Shown: positions 24,085 through 33,864, numbered from the stretch's first letter. The stretch is DNA of 64,000 nucleotides from Spirosoma sp. SC4-14 (GCF_037201965.1 NZ_CP147518.1:991001-1055000), one strand, 5' to 3'. Made by a program: numbers and translations. Notes: a model not told the origin generated them from the letters alone.

Positions 24085-24897
24085 TCAGGCTTTAACTGAT
24101 GCTGTTTGAGTGAGTGATGCTGTGAACTCGCTCATCGTATTGAAATCTCCATGTGGTTGCAGAAACCGCAGTAAGTTCTCCACCCGATTCAGTAACTCAT
24201 TGCGGGAATACCGACGAACGTAGGCCGGAATCTTTTCGTAAGCTGCCAGGTCCGTAAACTCCCAGGGATGGACATACAGATTTAAAAACCCATCGGCTTT
24301 TAGGGTTTGCAAACAAAGCTGTTTGTAGAACGAAAACGGAAAATTTTTCAGACTCAGCCAGAACAGCGGTAGCCGTAGGGTTGGCGTTACGGACGCGGGT
24401 ATCTGCCAGACTCCCAATTCAACGAAAGGCTTTCTGGGCTCACCCCAATGATTATAACGACCCGGTAGCCAGGTCGGATGAAGTGATGAGTTATACTGAT
24501 AGCCAGCCTGTTGTATGTCTGTTGGGTCAACAAAACCCATGCGGGCACGGCGGAATCCGGTAACGGGCTGCCCGAGCAATTTTTCCAGAGCCAGTCGTGA
24601 CTTAAGCAAATCGGCCGGTTCGAATGTTGTATGGAAATAGCCGTGAGAAGCTATTTCATGTTTTTGGGCTAATTCCCGAATTAGTGCTGGTTCGTGCAGA
24701 GCGTAGTTGGCTGTTGTAAATAACGTAGTTTGGACACCTACAGAATCGAATCGATCGGATAATAAGCGCAGACCCTGCGTTGAAACGGCAATTTGTTCTG
24801 CTAGTGAAATGGTATGACCGAATTCAACAGCAGTGTCGAATTCTTCTACGTCAACGGTAAATAAAATTGTTCTTTGTCGGTAGCTGAACTCTGCCAT
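24085..24897 (-). CDS. Polysaccharide deacetylase (CE4, NodB-like)
   Basis: A 270-residue protein with the NodB fold. The first motif is TVDVEEFD, with the metal-ligand Asp pair, and the second is HGYFHTTF, the H(S/T)xxH-type metal site; FRRARMGF marks motif 3. Such enzymes remove N- or O-acetyl groups from polysaccharide or lipid-linked sugars, here probably in the cytoplasm because no signal peptide is seen. Its start overlaps the 3' end of the GT2 gene by 52 bp, which implies translational coupling. Together they probably add and deacetylate a lipid-linked sugar. Confidence 0.88.
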   Translation of the reverse strand: MAEFSYRQRTILFTVDVEEFDTAVEFGHTISLAEQIAVSTQGLRLLSDRFDSVGVQTTLFTTANYALHEPALIRELAQKHEIASHGYFHTTFEPADLLKSRLALEKLLGQPVTGFRRARMGFVDPTDIQQAGYQYNSSLHPTWLPGRYNHWGEPRKPFVELGVWQIPASVTPTLRLPLFWLSLKNFPFSFYKQLCLQTLKADGFLNLYVHPWEFTDLAAYEKIPAYVRRYSRNELLNRVENLLRFLQPHGDFNTMSEFTASLTQTASVKA

Positions 24898-25847
24898 GTT
24901 GTTTCCGTCTCTTCAATTTCACTCGTATCTCCAATGATATAAGCAGGCCGTTGTTTAACCTCCACGAATGTTTTTCCCAAATAAATACCAATAATACCAA
25001 TAATAATGAACTGAACACCGCCAATGAGCACCATTAATAAGATCAGTGATGTCCAGCCCGATACGGTTGTGTTGGTAAAATATTTCTCATACAGCACCTC
25101 CGCTCCAAACAAAGTGGCGAACAAAAACATGCCGAACCCCAGCAGCACCGACAGATAGAGTGGCTTAGTCGAGAAGGACGTAATTCCCATGGCTGCCAGG
25201 TGCATCATTTTCCGGAGCGAGTATTTCGAGCGGCCAGCATAGCGGGCAGCCGGTTCATATAATATCCGACACTGCCGGAAACCAACCCACGAAATGGCCC
25301 CCCGCAAAAAAAGATCGTTTTCTTTAAACTGATTGAGCGTATCAACTACCTTTCGGTCGAGTAATCGAAAATCGGCTGCACCATCTTCAATTGTCAGGCC
25401 CGATATATTGCGGAGTAGCGTGTAAAAATATTTTGATGAATTCCGCTTAAACCACGATAAGTTGGGATCAGGCTGACGAACGGTATAGACAACGTCGTAG
25501 CCTTCGCACCATTTCTGGATTAAGGTTGGAATTAGTTCGGGTGGGTGTTGAAGATCGGCATCCAGACAAATAACAGCTTTACCACGGGCATTTTCGTAAC
25601 CTGCCCGTAAGGCCATCTGATGGCCAAAGTTTTTTGAAAACGATATGAATCGAACAACTGGATATTCCTTACTCAGTTGCCGCAACACATACCGAGTCTG
25701 GTCAGAACTCCCGTCGTCAACTATTAATAGTTCAAATGATGGATAAGGCTCCATTACAGCCATAAGACGATGAACCAGAACGGGCAGGTTCTCCTCCTCG
25801 TTGTATGCTGGTACGACTATACTAATCATACCGTCCGGTGATTTCAT
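24846..25847 (-). CDS. GT2 glycosyltransferase (polyprenyl-phosphate sugar transferase-like)
   Basis: A 333-residue membrane-associated GT-A glycosyltransferase. The catalytic core begins ISIVVPAYNEEENLPVLV and has LIVDDGSSDQT and CLDADLQHPPE (the DxD-type site). The C-terminal part has two transmembrane helices (about 230-250 and 265-290), as in DPM1, GtrB and ArnC proteins that make polyprenyl-phosphate sugars. Pairing with a polysaccharide deacetylase is like the ArnC/ArnD pair, in which a formyl or acetyl group is removed after transfer. The substrate sugar is not known. Confidence 0.9.
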   Translation of the reverse strand: MKSPDGMISIVVPAYNEEENLPVLVHRLMAVMEPYPSFELLIVDDGSSDQTRYVLRQLSKEYPVVRFISFSKNFGHQMALRAGYENARGKAVICLDADLQHPPELIPTLIQKWCEGYDVVYTVRQPDPNLSWFKRNSSKYFYTLLRNISGLTIEDGAADFRLLDRKVVDTLNQFKENDLFLRGAISWVGFRQCRILYEPAARYAGRSKYSLRKMMHLAAMGITSFSTKPLYLSVLLGFGMFLFATLFGAEVLYEKYFTNTTVSGWTSLILLMVLIGGVQFIIIGIIGIYLGKTFVEVKQRPAYIIGDTSEIEETETTWQSSATDKEQFYLPLT

Positions 25848-26003
25848 TGTATCTTCGTTAATTAAAAGTCGTTACGGTCGGTAGATATAAATTTTTCCGC
25901 TAAAATAAGTAATTATACTTATCGATTTACTGCCGGGGAATTAAAGTTTTCTTAATCTTATTCGATAGGTAATCTATTTTTTTTAACGTACTTAGGAATA
26001 CAC

Positions 26004-26996
26004 ATGAATATACCTGATACTCAGCCCAAAAACCTGCATGGTCGAAATAGTCAGTTGGTTGACCAGGAAGAGAAACGGCGGGATCTTGGGTTTGGAACAA
26101 AACTCAACGATACGTATTCGAGGTTGATCAACAGAGATGGTAGTTTTAATCTGGTCCGAAGAAATGGCTCATTCTGGGATCAGTTAAACCTATATAACCG
26201 GCTCATTACAATGAGTTGGGCGAAGTTTTTAGTATTAGTGCTGCTATTCTACTGTGTGTCTAATGGACTGTTTGCCTGCCTATACTTGCTGGTTGGTGCC
26301 GAAAACCTGCAGAGCTCAGCCGAGCAGATGTTCTATGGCCCTTTCTGGAAAGCCTTTTTTTTTAGTTCGCAAACCTTAACCACGGTTGGCTACGGGCATA
26401 TTGCTCCGGTTAGTTTTCTGGCCAGTATTGTTGCTGCTTTCGAGTCGATGCTAGGTTTGCTGTCGTTTGCGCTGGTGACAGGATTGCTCTATGGCCGCTT
26501 CTCGCGACCATCGGCTTATATTAAGTTTTCGCGCCGGGCCATATTTTCGCCTTACCTCGATGTAAATGGCTGGATGTTTCGGATCATAAATGCCCGCTCC
26601 AATCAGTTGATCGATGTGCAGGTGGAAGTGACCATGTCGCGGTTAGAAACGCGGGCCGACGGTTCGCGGCATCGCCGGTACTATAATCTGAAACTGGAAC
26701 GGAGCAAAGTTGTCTTTTTCCCAACCAACTGGACGCTCGTGCATCCAATTACCAACGAAAGTCCATTGCACGGCTGCACGCCCGACGACCTGGCCGAATC
26801 TGACACCGAATTTCTAATTTTGCTTCAGGCAATGGACGACACATTTTCGCAGGTTGTACACCGGCGTTATTCGTATCGGTACGATGAAGTGCTTTGGGGG
26901 CAAAAATTCAGGCCTATGTTCGATGGAGGCCAGCGTGGTATGGTTGAACTAGATCTGGAAAAACTGGACGATACCGAAGAGGCCTTTCTTAATTAG
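26004..26996 (+). CDS. KirBac-type inward-rectifier potassium channel
   Basis: A 330-residue channel subunit. TM1 spans about 74-98, the pore helix follows and the K+ selectivity filter TVGYGH is at 127-132; TM2 covers about 138-164. The C-terminal 165 residues form the cytoplasmic immunoglobulin-like Kir domain, starting with SRPSAYIKFSRRAIFSPY and including a conserved VPTNWTLVHPITNESPL-like segment (here FFPTNWTLVHPITNESPL). It works as a tetramer in the inner membrane. The LD-carboxypeptidase gene begins 8 bp after its stop. Confidence 0.93.
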   Translation: MNIPDTQPKNLHGRNSQLVDQEEKRRDLGFGTKLNDTYSRLINRDGSFNLVRRNGSFWDQLNLYNRLITMSWAKFLVLVLLFYCVSNGLFACLYLLVGAENLQSSAEQMFYGPFWKAFFFSSQTLTTVGYGHIAPVSFLASIVAAFESMLGLLSFALVTGLLYGRFSRPSAYIKFSRRAIFSPYLDVNGWMFRIINARSNQLIDVQVEVTMSRLETRADGSRHRRYYNLKLERSKVVFFPTNWTLVHPITNESPLHGCTPDDLAESDTEFLILLQAMDDTFSQVVHRRYSYRYDEVLWGQKFRPMFDGGQRGMVELDLEKLDDTEEAFLN

Positions 26997-27004
26997 AAAG
27001 GCGG

Positions 27005-27943
27005 TTGTCTGCCATAAACCATAAACCGAAAACCAAATTGATTTCTCCTCCTTTTTTGCGCCCCGGCGATACGGTTGGGGTGGTAGCGCCTGCCAGTTGG
27101 TTCCCTTACGATGAAGTTGCCGAAGGGTTGCGCATTTTGCGCGAAGAATGGCAACTGAATGTTATTGAAGGCGATAGCTTACGGGCTGTCGATGGGCCAT
27201 TTGCCGGTTCCGACGATCTTCGGCGGAACGACCTGCAACGGTTGTTTGACGATCCGGCCGTAAAGGCTGTATTTGCCGCCCGTGGTGGATATGGTTGTTA
27301 TCGAATCGTTGATCAGTTAGATCTAACTCAGCTAAAGCAACAACCCAAATGGCTAATTGGGTTTAGCGATGTAACGGTGTTATTGAGTCAGTTTTATAAA
27401 CATGGTGTCGAGAGCCTGCATGGGCTGATGCCCCGGCAATACGGACACCCCAATCGGACCGAATCGCTCGAATCGGTGCGTCGGTGGTTGTTTGGCGAAA
27501 GTCCCGATTACTATGTTGTCTCGCCCCATCGGCAGAACCGATATGGCAGGGCTACAGGGCCACTGGTTGGCGGTAACCTAACCATGCTTGTTAATTCGCT
27601 GAGTACACCCACTGATCTGGATTTATCGGGAGCCGTTCTGTTTATTGAGGATATTGACGAAACATTGTTTTCAATCGATCGGATGATGACACAACTTCGA
27701 CGGGCCGGTCGGCTGGCCGAGTTGGCGGGCTTGGTGGTTGGGCAATTTACGGACATACGGGGTAGTTCATCGCTTCCGTTTGGGAAAGACGCCCTCGAAA
27801 TAATTGCCGAGGCCATAGCTGGGTATACCTATCCTGTATTGTTTGATTTTCCGGCTGGTCATGTGGATTATAATCTGGCATTACCTATCGGCCGAACCGT
27901 TCGGCTGGAGATTGATGACGTTGCCGGGCGAATTATATTCTAG
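27005..27943 (+). CDS. LD-carboxypeptidase (peptidase S66)
   Basis: A 312-residue cytoplasmic muramoyltetrapeptide carboxypeptidase (LdcA type). It removes the terminal D-Ala from tetrapeptides in murein recycling. The N-terminus has FLRPGDTVGVVAPAS. The nucleophile Ser sits in IGFSDVTVLL, Glu in FIEDIDETLFSIDRMM and His in PAGHVDYNLALPIG. The start is non-ATG: TTG at 27005, or TTG at 27038. It follows the potassium channel gene closely and is probably co-transcribed with it. Confidence 0.92.
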   Translation: MSAINHKPKTKLISPPFLRPGDTVGVVAPASWFPYDEVAEGLRILREEWQLNVIEGDSLRAVDGPFAGSDDLRRNDLQRLFDDPAVKAVFAARGGYGCYRIVDQLDLTQLKQQPKWLIGFSDVTVLLSQFYKHGVESLHGLMPRQYGHPNRTESLESVRRWLFGESPDYYVVSPHRQNRYGRATGPLVGGNLTMLVNSLSTPTDLDLSGAVLFIEDIDETLFSIDRMMTQLRRAGRLAELAGLVVGQFTDIRGSSSLPFGKDALEIIAEAIAGYTYPVLFDFPAGHVDYNLALPIGRTVRLEIDDVAGRIIF

Positions 27944-28019
27944 TCAGAATACTGATAAGCAGGTAGGGTAGAGAAAGTTATAGCTTTTAATGAGTACGTA
28001 TTGTTTTACTCCATAGCCC

Positions 28020-28826
28020 ATGTCATCAACGATTATTCGGATTTGGTATATTCTGGCTGTTGTTGCGGGAATAACTTTTGGCTGTGGCTCCAAAGACCCG
28101 GCTCCAATTGTGACGTATCGTGTTATAAGAGCATCGGAAACGGCATTGGATTTTGAAGTGAGTATGCTCTATGCCTATGACAGTCTGGGACGTTTGAAAT
28201 CCGTAAAAGAATACAACTCCATAGCCGATGACCTATCGACAGTGACTCCTTCGGCTCAAACGACGGTTTATTATTCGGCCAAAACACCCAACCAGATCGA
28301 CTACGTCGACCGGCGATTAACTCAATCTGTCAATGATGCAAGTGGTGCAGTGGTTGGCAGTCGGCGTATTTTTAATTACGATAGCCAGGGACGCTTATCG
28401 TATATCAGTGAATCGAAGGCAGTTGGCGATTTCAATACGCTGAAGTTTGTGCAGTCTTTTCAGTACGACTACGGTGCCGATAACTTACCTGTTACGTTAA
28501 TTGTGTCGGGGCCGCCACCGTTGCTGGAGCGGGATATTTACTCCTATACGTTTGTTAACGGCAATGCGGTACACATTAAGCTTTCGCTAACGACATCGAA
28601 ATCTTCGACGCCGAATGTGTCAGAATCAGATGTTCAGTTCGACGATGCGCCCGGCGTTTATACTAACTTTTTTGCAATTTACCCCGGTATCACTTCCTTC
28701 AACAAAAACAATGTGATTAATGCCAATACAACAATGGTTCACGACGAGCGTGGACTGCTTGTGAAGCGGGTTAAAAAGGGAAATTATATCGATGATGTAA
28801 CGGTCTATACGTACGAAGCCTATTAA
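28020..28826 (+). CDS. Lipoprotein with RHS/YD-like repeats
   Basis: A 268-residue lipoprotein. The signal peptide ends at a lipobox ITFGC with Cys22. The mature part has beta-strand pairs with the motif YDSLGRL/YDSQGRL (residues of about 50-60 and 115-125) and a related HDERGLL near the end, like YD-repeat and DUF4595-type Bacteroidota lipoproteins. No catalytic residues are apparent. Function unknown. It ends at a strong hairpin. Confidence 0.8.
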   Translation: MSSTIIRIWYILAVVAGITFGCGSKDPAPIVTYRVIRASETALDFEVSMLYAYDSLGRLKSVKEYNSIADDLSTVTPSAQTTVYYSAKTPNQIDYVDRRLTQSVNDASGAVVGSRRIFNYDSQGRLSYISESKAVGDFNTLKFVQSFQYDYGADNLPVTLIVSGPPPLLERDIYSYTFVNGNAVHIKLSLTTSKSSTPNVSESDVQFDDAPGVYTNFFAIYPGITSFNKNNVINANTTMVHDERGLLVKRVKKGNYIDDVTVYTYEAY

Positions 28827-28867
28827 CGAGTCGCCAAACGGATCTTTTGCTCGTTTGGCGACTCGTT
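28825..28867. terminator. Convergent terminator hairpin
   Basis: 16-bp perfect arms (28825-28840 and 28852-28867) with an 11-base loop. The left arm includes part of the TAA of the lipoprotein gene; the minus-strand M42 peptidase ends at 28870. Confidence 0.8.
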
Positions 28868-28869
28868 TG

Positions 28870-29940
28870 TTATTTTATATACCGAAAATCCTCTGTTCCT
28901 TTGAGGGCGAGCAATGTTTCGTACATGAGCTTAATAACGTTCTGAACATCGTCTTTATGAACGGTTTCGACTGTCGTATGCATGTATTTTAGTGGTAGCG
29001 AAATCAGGGCAGAGGCAATGCCTTCGGTGGCATAAGCAAAGGCATCGGTATCGGTGCCGGTTGAACGGCTTACAGCCTGTCGCTGAAACGCAATCGCTTG
29101 CCGCTCGGCTACATCAATCATAAAATCGAGCACATTGTTCTGCACTGCCGGGCCATAGCAAAGTACGGGACCGTCTCCACATTTCAGATCGCCCTGTTCT
29201 TTTTTGTCGTATTTCGGCGACTGCGTATCGTGCGTAACATCTGTACAGATGGCAAGGTCGGGCCGAAGCCGCCGGGCAATCATTTCGGCACCACGCAGCC
29301 CAATTTCTTCCTGTACCGCATTCACAACATAGAGTGTGAATGGAAGTTCAATAGTATTCTCTTTCAGTAGCCGGGCCACTTCGGCAATCATAAAACCGCC
29401 CATCCGGTTATCGAGCGCACGCCCTACAAAGTAGCGGTCGTTTAACTCCGTCAACCCATCTGAAAATGTGCAGACAGTCCCGACGTGAATTCCCATATCC
29501 AGCACCTCCTGCTTGGTAGCGGCACCCACGTCGATAAACAGGTCGGTAACTTTAGGTGCCGTATCTTTCGATAGGTCGCGGACATGAATGGCAGGCCAGC
29601 CAAATACACCCTCCACTACTCCCTTTTTAGTGTGCAGATTAACGCGCATAGAGGGAGCGATGAGAGCATCGGAGCCGCCATTGCGCCGAACAAACAGGTA
29701 GCCGTCGTCGGAAATGTAGTTCACAAACCACGAAATCTCGTCGGAGTGTGCTTCGATGACTACTTTATACTCTTTGCCGGGCCCTATTACACCAACGGCA
29801 GTGCCATAGGTGTCAACGATATGCTCATCGATATAGGGCTTGAGGTAATCGAGCCAGATCTGCTGCCCCGACGACTCGAAGCCTGTTGGTGAGGCATTGT
29901 TTAGATACCGATACAGGAAACTTTTACTGTGTTCGTTCAT
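28870..29940 (-). CDS. M42 family metallopeptidase (aminopeptidase)
   Basis: A 356-residue cytoplasmic co-catalytic dizinc aminopeptidase of the FrvX/PepA-like M42 family. Metal and catalytic residues are visible: His and Asp in VIEAHSDEISWF, Asp in RALDNRMGG, the Glu pair in AVQEEIGLRGAEM, Asp in CTDVTHDT and His in YMHTTVETVHK. M42 enzymes form large tetrahedral assemblies that trim peptides. The start is the only reasonable ATG. Confidence 0.94.
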   Translation of the reverse strand: MNEHSKSFLYRYLNNASPTGFESSGQQIWLDYLKPYIDEHIVDTYGTAVGVIGPGKEYKVVIEAHSDEISWFVNYISDDGYLFVRRNGGSDALIAPSMRVNLHTKKGVVEGVFGWPAIHVRDLSKDTAPKVTDLFIDVGAATKQEVLDMGIHVGTVCTFSDGLTELNDRYFVGRALDNRMGGFMIAEVARLLKENTIELPFTLYVVNAVQEEIGLRGAEMIARRLRPDLAICTDVTHDTQSPKYDKKEQGDLKCGDGPVLCYGPAVQNNVLDFMIDVAERQAIAFQRQAVSRSTGTDTDAFAYATEGIASALISLPLKYMHTTVETVHKDDVQNVIKLMYETLLALKGTEDFRYIK

Positions 29941-30098
29941 TGTGTGTTGAAAATAATCTCCTCTAAATAACCGTCTGATTATGATGGGTTGCCTGAAACA
30001 GCCTAATCAGGGCAAAGAAAGAATGAAAGCCAAATATATAGGATTGGAAATCGTACGGGGCTAAAAAGATTATAAATATTGGCTAAAACGCTTGACGC

Positions 30099-30737
30099 TT
30101 ATAACCCCTGAATGCTCAATATGTCGTTTGGGTTAGGGCATAGAGCCAAATACGTTGATCGGTCGCGCAGTGAGCAAACGCCGGGGAAGTCGCCTTTGTA
30201 GCCCAGCATATCGGTCATAAGCTGAAAATGCAGATGTGGAGGCCAGTCGCCATTTTCGGGATAGGGGCCAATGGCACCGATCTGATCATGAGCACTAAAC
30301 GATTTACCAACATACAAGCCATCCAGCGACGACCGTGTCAGGTGTCCATATAAACTATACAGTGGGTTACCACTAACAACATGCTCCAGAATGATAGTGG
30401 GGCCATAATCGCCAAAATTGGCGTTGTCCCGAAAGCTGTGCACTACGCCGGCCATTGGCGTAAAAACGGGTGTTTCGGCTGCGGTCCAGAAATCGATGCC
30501 AAGATGAATTTCGCGAGGTTCTGCTGTGGTATTAAAATGGTTGCTCCGTCGATAAATGACCCGGTGTTCGTTATAGCCGCCAACGCCCACCTGCGCACCG
30601 GCAGCCTGTAATTTACTGAATACATAATCGGTAAAGACTGTGGTATTGGTCAGATCGAGCGTGGCCAGATCAGGGTTGGTAGCCGAAAAATCGAGCTGCA
30701 CATACGGGTCTTTCCGGAAATCGAAAGGCAACAGCAT
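30099..30737 (-). CDS. M23 family metallopeptidase
   Basis: A 212-residue peptidase of the LytM/M23 family. The zinc motifs are HxxxD in IHLGIDFWTA, followed by the TPMAGVVHSF strand, LYSLYGHLT and the HLHFQL motif. It probably cleaves peptidoglycan cross-bridges or a related substrate. The ATG at 30737 is chosen because longer readings overlap the 5' end and promoter region of the divergent Kelch gene and look non-coding. No signal peptide is seen with this start, which is unusual for an M23 enzyme and leaves its site of action open. Confidence 0.85.
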   Translation of the reverse strand: MLLPFDFRKDPYVQLDFSATNPDLATLDLTNTTVFTDYVFSKLQAAGAQVGVGGYNEHRVIYRRSNHFNTTAEPREIHLGIDFWTAAETPVFTPMAGVVHSFRDNANFGDYGPTIILEHVVSGNPLYSLYGHLTRSSLDGLYVGKSFSAHDQIGAIGPYPENGDWPPHLHFQLMTDMLGYKGDFPGVCSLRDRSTYLALCPNPNDILSIQGL

Positions 30738-30851
30738 GATTCGTAAGTCGAGGTTGTATTCAGAAATAAGAAATCTTTTCTTAAAACTATTAAGAAACCA
30801 ATATCGTATGCTTTTGAGTCCTATAAAAACAATTAACTGTGGTTTAAGCGT

Positions 30852-31817
30852 ATGAAGGGTTGGCAAATCGCATGTCTTATGTGGTTTTTGTGTGGTTGGT
30901 TTCTGATAGGGTGTACGCCAAATGAAGTTTTGCGTTTGCCGGGCGACTGGCGGGCCCGGTCCGAACTGGAAGGTCCGGCCCGGCGGGGAGCGGTGGCTTT
31001 TGTGATTGGTCATAAAGCTTATATCACCACCGGATTAAATTTGACCGATGAAGCACTGGCTGACCTGTGGATATACGATGATGCCGCCAATACCTGGACA
31101 CAGGGCCTTAACTTTCCTGGCAAGGCACGGAGCGAAGCTGTTGGGTTTGCTATCGGCAACAAAGGTTATGTTGGAACAGGCCTTGATGCAAAAGATAGTT
31201 TACTCCGGGATTTTTATGAATATAACCCGCTAACGAACCAATGGCGGCAGATTGCCAATTTTGGTGGCTCAGCGCGGCAATCGGCCGTTGGTTTTGTTAT
31301 TGATAGTTTGGGCTATGTGGCAACCGGCTCTGATGGACTCGAACAGCGAGACCTATGGGCTTATAATCCAGCTTCTGATTCCTGGCAACGCAAAGCCGAC
31401 TTCAGTGGAAATGCACGGACAGGAGCTGCGTCATTTGTGGTCAATAGCCAGGCGTATTTAGGGACAGGTAGTACGAATGGCGTAAATCAGACCGATTTCT
31501 GGATGTACGATCCGGCAAAAGATAGCTGGTTTGAACGGCATAGTTTCGAACGAACATCCATTGCCCGTTCTAATGGGGTTGGCTTTGCCATAAATAATAT
31601 AGGATATTTTGTGACGGGTGCCTGTGCACAGCGATCGGGCGACTATGATTTTTGGGCCTATGACCCGGTCGGCGATTCGTGGAATTTGAAAGCCTCATTT
31701 GAAGGAATATCGCGGACAAAAGCCGTTGGCTTTGCTATTGGTTCTACTGGATACGTCGCTACGGGAATTAATGGCAAAAAATCGTTCGATGATTTATGGG
31801 TTTTTATGCCAGATTGA
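30852..31817 (+). CDS. Kelch-repeat lipoprotein
   Basis: A 321-residue lipoprotein with a lipobox LIGC (Cys21). The mature part has six Kelch-type repeats of about 48 residues, each ending with a diglycine-like GTG and a YxPxxDSW-type segment (e.g. YNPASDSWQR, YDPAKDSWFE, YDPVGDSWNL). The six repeats should form a beta-propeller, probably on the periplasmic or outer-membrane face. Such proteins bind ligands rather than catalyse; no copper-radical residues of galactose oxidase are evident. It is divergent from the M23 gene. Confidence 0.85.
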   Translation: MKGWQIACLMWFLCGWFLIGCTPNEVLRLPGDWRARSELEGPARRGAVAFVIGHKAYITTGLNLTDEALADLWIYDDAANTWTQGLNFPGKARSEAVGFAIGNKGYVGTGLDAKDSLLRDFYEYNPLTNQWRQIANFGGSARQSAVGFVIDSLGYVATGSDGLEQRDLWAYNPASDSWQRKADFSGNARTGAASFVVNSQAYLGTGSTNGVNQTDFWMYDPAKDSWFERHSFERTSIARSNGVGFAINNIGYFVTGACAQRSGDYDFWAYDPVGDSWNLKASFEGISRTKAVGFAIGSTGYVATGINGKKSFDDLWVFMPD

Positions 31818-31839
31818 AACCCGGCATTCTTGCGGGTTT
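31817..31839 (+). terminator. Weak terminator hairpin after the Kelch gene
   Basis: A 7-bp stem AAACCCG/CGGGTTT with a 9-base loop begins at the stop codon of the Kelch gene. It has no long T-tract. Confidence 0.4.
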
Positions 31840-31946
31840 GAGGGGGTGAAAGTATATTTACCACTATTTTTTCGTTATTTAGGCCATAGCGAAGCATTGT
31901 TTCAACAACTTTTTTGTCAGCAAACGAGACCAATTAACCTAACTGC

Positions 31947-33452
31947 ATGGATGCTACTGTTGAGAAGCCTATCAAAGAGTCCACACTTTTTGGCCACCCG
32001 ATGGGCCTTTTCGTTTTGTTTTTTACCGAGATGTGGGAGCGCTTCAGCTACTATGGCATGCGGGCCATCCTGCTCCTGTTTCTGCTCGACAAGGTTCGGG
32101 GAGGGCTTGGCCTGACCGAAGCTGACGGAGCTGCAATCTATGGTATTTATACGGCATCAGTGTATCTGCTCTCATTACCTGGCGGCTGGATTGCCGATAA
32201 CCTGCTGGGTCAGCGTAAGTCTATTTTCTATGGCGGAATCATTATTATGCTAGGCCATATCATTCTGGCGGTTCCGGGTGGGCCGGGGGTGTTCTATTTG
32301 GGGCTTTGTACGGTAGCCATGGGAACGGGGCTGCTTAAACCAAACATCAGTAGTCTGGTTGGTGAACTTTACCCTGAAGGCGGGGCTCGCAAAGATGCAG
32401 CATTCTCTATTTTTTACATGGGTATTAATACAGGTTCACTGCTGGGCATCTCAATTGTTGGGTATCTGGGACAGAAAATTAACTGGCATTATGGCTTTGG
32501 GGCAGCCGCTGTAGCAATGGCTTTAGGAATTGTCACATTCCAGACGTTAGGAAAAAAATATCTTGGCGATCGGGGGAATTACATAGTTCAAACCTCTATG
32601 GAAGGCAGTGCTTCATCGAGCCGTAATCGTTCGATGTTAGTACTTGTGGCATTGCTAGTAGCTCTGCTGGCTGGTTTGCAACTGACGGGTGTGCTCGATA
32701 TGACTACGGCACAGGGATTAGCGAAAGCAATGGGCACCATTATTTCGCTGACCGCAGTCGTCTACTTTTTATATATCCTGCTGGCGGGCGGTCTGGATAC
32801 CGTTGAAAAAAAGCGTGTTGGCGTACTATTTGTCTTTTTTCTGGCATCGGCACTGTTCTGGGCCGGGAATGAGCAGCAGGGCTCATCGTTGCAAATCTTT
32901 GCCGACCGCTATACCGATTTGAATTTCTTTGGCTGGGAAATGCCATCGAGCTGGTTTCAGAATCTTAATCCAGCGTTCATTCTGATTTTTTCGCCAGTTC
33001 TGGCGGCCTTATGGGTTTTTCTGGTAAACAGAAAGATCGATTTTTCGGTCCCGGCCAAATTTGCCACCAGCCTGCTTTTACTTGGTTTGGCGTATGTGGT
33101 CATGGTAGTAGCATCGCGATTGGCACTGACCGGCGTGCGAACATCGCCTTTGTTTCTGGCGTTTACTTACCTGTTCTTTACACTTGGCGAGTTGTTTCTG
33201 AGCCCGGTTGGATTGAGTGCTTTTTCCAAGCTGGCTCCTAAACAATACACAAGCCAGTTAATGGGCCTTTGGTTTGTGGGTACATCGTTAGGGAACCTGA
33301 TCGCGGGCTTATTTGCGGGTGGGTTCGATGAGGAAAATATCCGGCAGATGCCACAAATGTTTCAGAATGTAGCCTACTTCAGCCTGGGTTTTGGCATGCT
33401 GCTGTTGCTGTTAGCAAAGCCGCTCAAAAAATGGATGGGTGGTATTCAATGA
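31947..33452 (+). CDS. POT family proton-dependent oligopeptide transporter
   Basis: A 501-residue MFS transporter with about 13-14 hydrophobic helices. The POT signature TEMWERFSYYGMRAILLLFLL (the ExxER motif that couples protons) is at residues 27-47, and GGWIADNLLGQRKSI follows in loop 2-3. The second signature region is FSIFYMGINTGSLLG. It imports di- and tripeptides with protons. An upstream ATG in the same reading frame is absent; the chosen start is MDATVEKP. Confidence 0.93.
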   Translation: MDATVEKPIKESTLFGHPMGLFVLFFTEMWERFSYYGMRAILLLFLLDKVRGGLGLTEADGAAIYGIYTASVYLLSLPGGWIADNLLGQRKSIFYGGIIIMLGHIILAVPGGPGVFYLGLCTVAMGTGLLKPNISSLVGELYPEGGARKDAAFSIFYMGINTGSLLGISIVGYLGQKINWHYGFGAAAVAMALGIVTFQTLGKKYLGDRGNYIVQTSMEGSASSSRNRSMLVLVALLVALLAGLQLTGVLDMTTAQGLAKAMGTIISLTAVVYFLYILLAGGLDTVEKKRVGVLFVFFLASALFWAGNEQQGSSLQIFADRYTDLNFFGWEMPSSWFQNLNPAFILIFSPVLAALWVFLVNRKIDFSVPAKFATSLLLLGLAYVVMVVASRLALTGVRTSPLFLAFTYLFFTLGELFLSPVGLSAFSKLAPKQYTSQLMGLWFVGTSLGNLIAGLFAGGFDEENIRQMPQMFQNVAYFSLGFGMLLLLLAKPLKKWMGGIQ

Positions 33453-33498
33453 TTCGCACATAAGCCTTTTGCGCTGATCAGGGATTGCTATAAGCTGC

Positions 33499-33834
33499 TT
33501 AGCCTCCTGCTTTTTTTGCCTTATAACCTTTGTTGCTAAGCCATGTAAGTACTTTGTCGCGATGATCGCCCTGGATCAGGATTTCGCCGTCTTTGGTTGA
33601 GCCGCCAGTGCCACAGGCCGACTTTAACTGTTTGCCTAAATCGGCAAGGTCGACATCGGTTCCAACAAAACCACGAATGGTTGTAACTACTTTGTTGCCA
33701 CCTGGTTTTACCAGCCATATTTTAAGGTTCTGCTGTGCTGGGGGCAGGGTTTCGGCCTCTGACGACTCATCGGATTGATAAGCGAAATCCGGATTGGTCG
33801 AATAGACAACACCCATGCGATTTTTCTTGCTCAT
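33499..33834 (-). CDS. Translation initiation factor SUI1/eIF1 homologue
   Basis: A 111-residue protein with an SUI1 domain (about 40-110). It includes [45 protein letters not shown] in shorter conserved blocks, of which [16 protein letters not shown] and ILIQGDH are diagnostic. Bacterial members (YciH) bind 30S subunits and tune start-site choice. It is the last gene after a short membrane protein and a LytTR two-component pair on the same strand. Confidence 0.92.
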   Translation of the reverse strand: MSKKNRMGVVYSTNPDFAYQSDESSEAETLPPAQQNLKIWLVKPGGNKVVTTIRGFVGTDVDLADLGKQLKSACGTGGSTKDGEILIQGDHRDKVLTWLSNKGYKAKKAGG

Positions 33835-33864
33835 AGACGCTTACGTTTTGGCAAAAGTACAACC

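Noticed and set aside
30738-31013. Longer M23 peptidase start
   Set aside because: It would overlap the divergent Kelch gene, and its residues show no signal peptide or family similarity.
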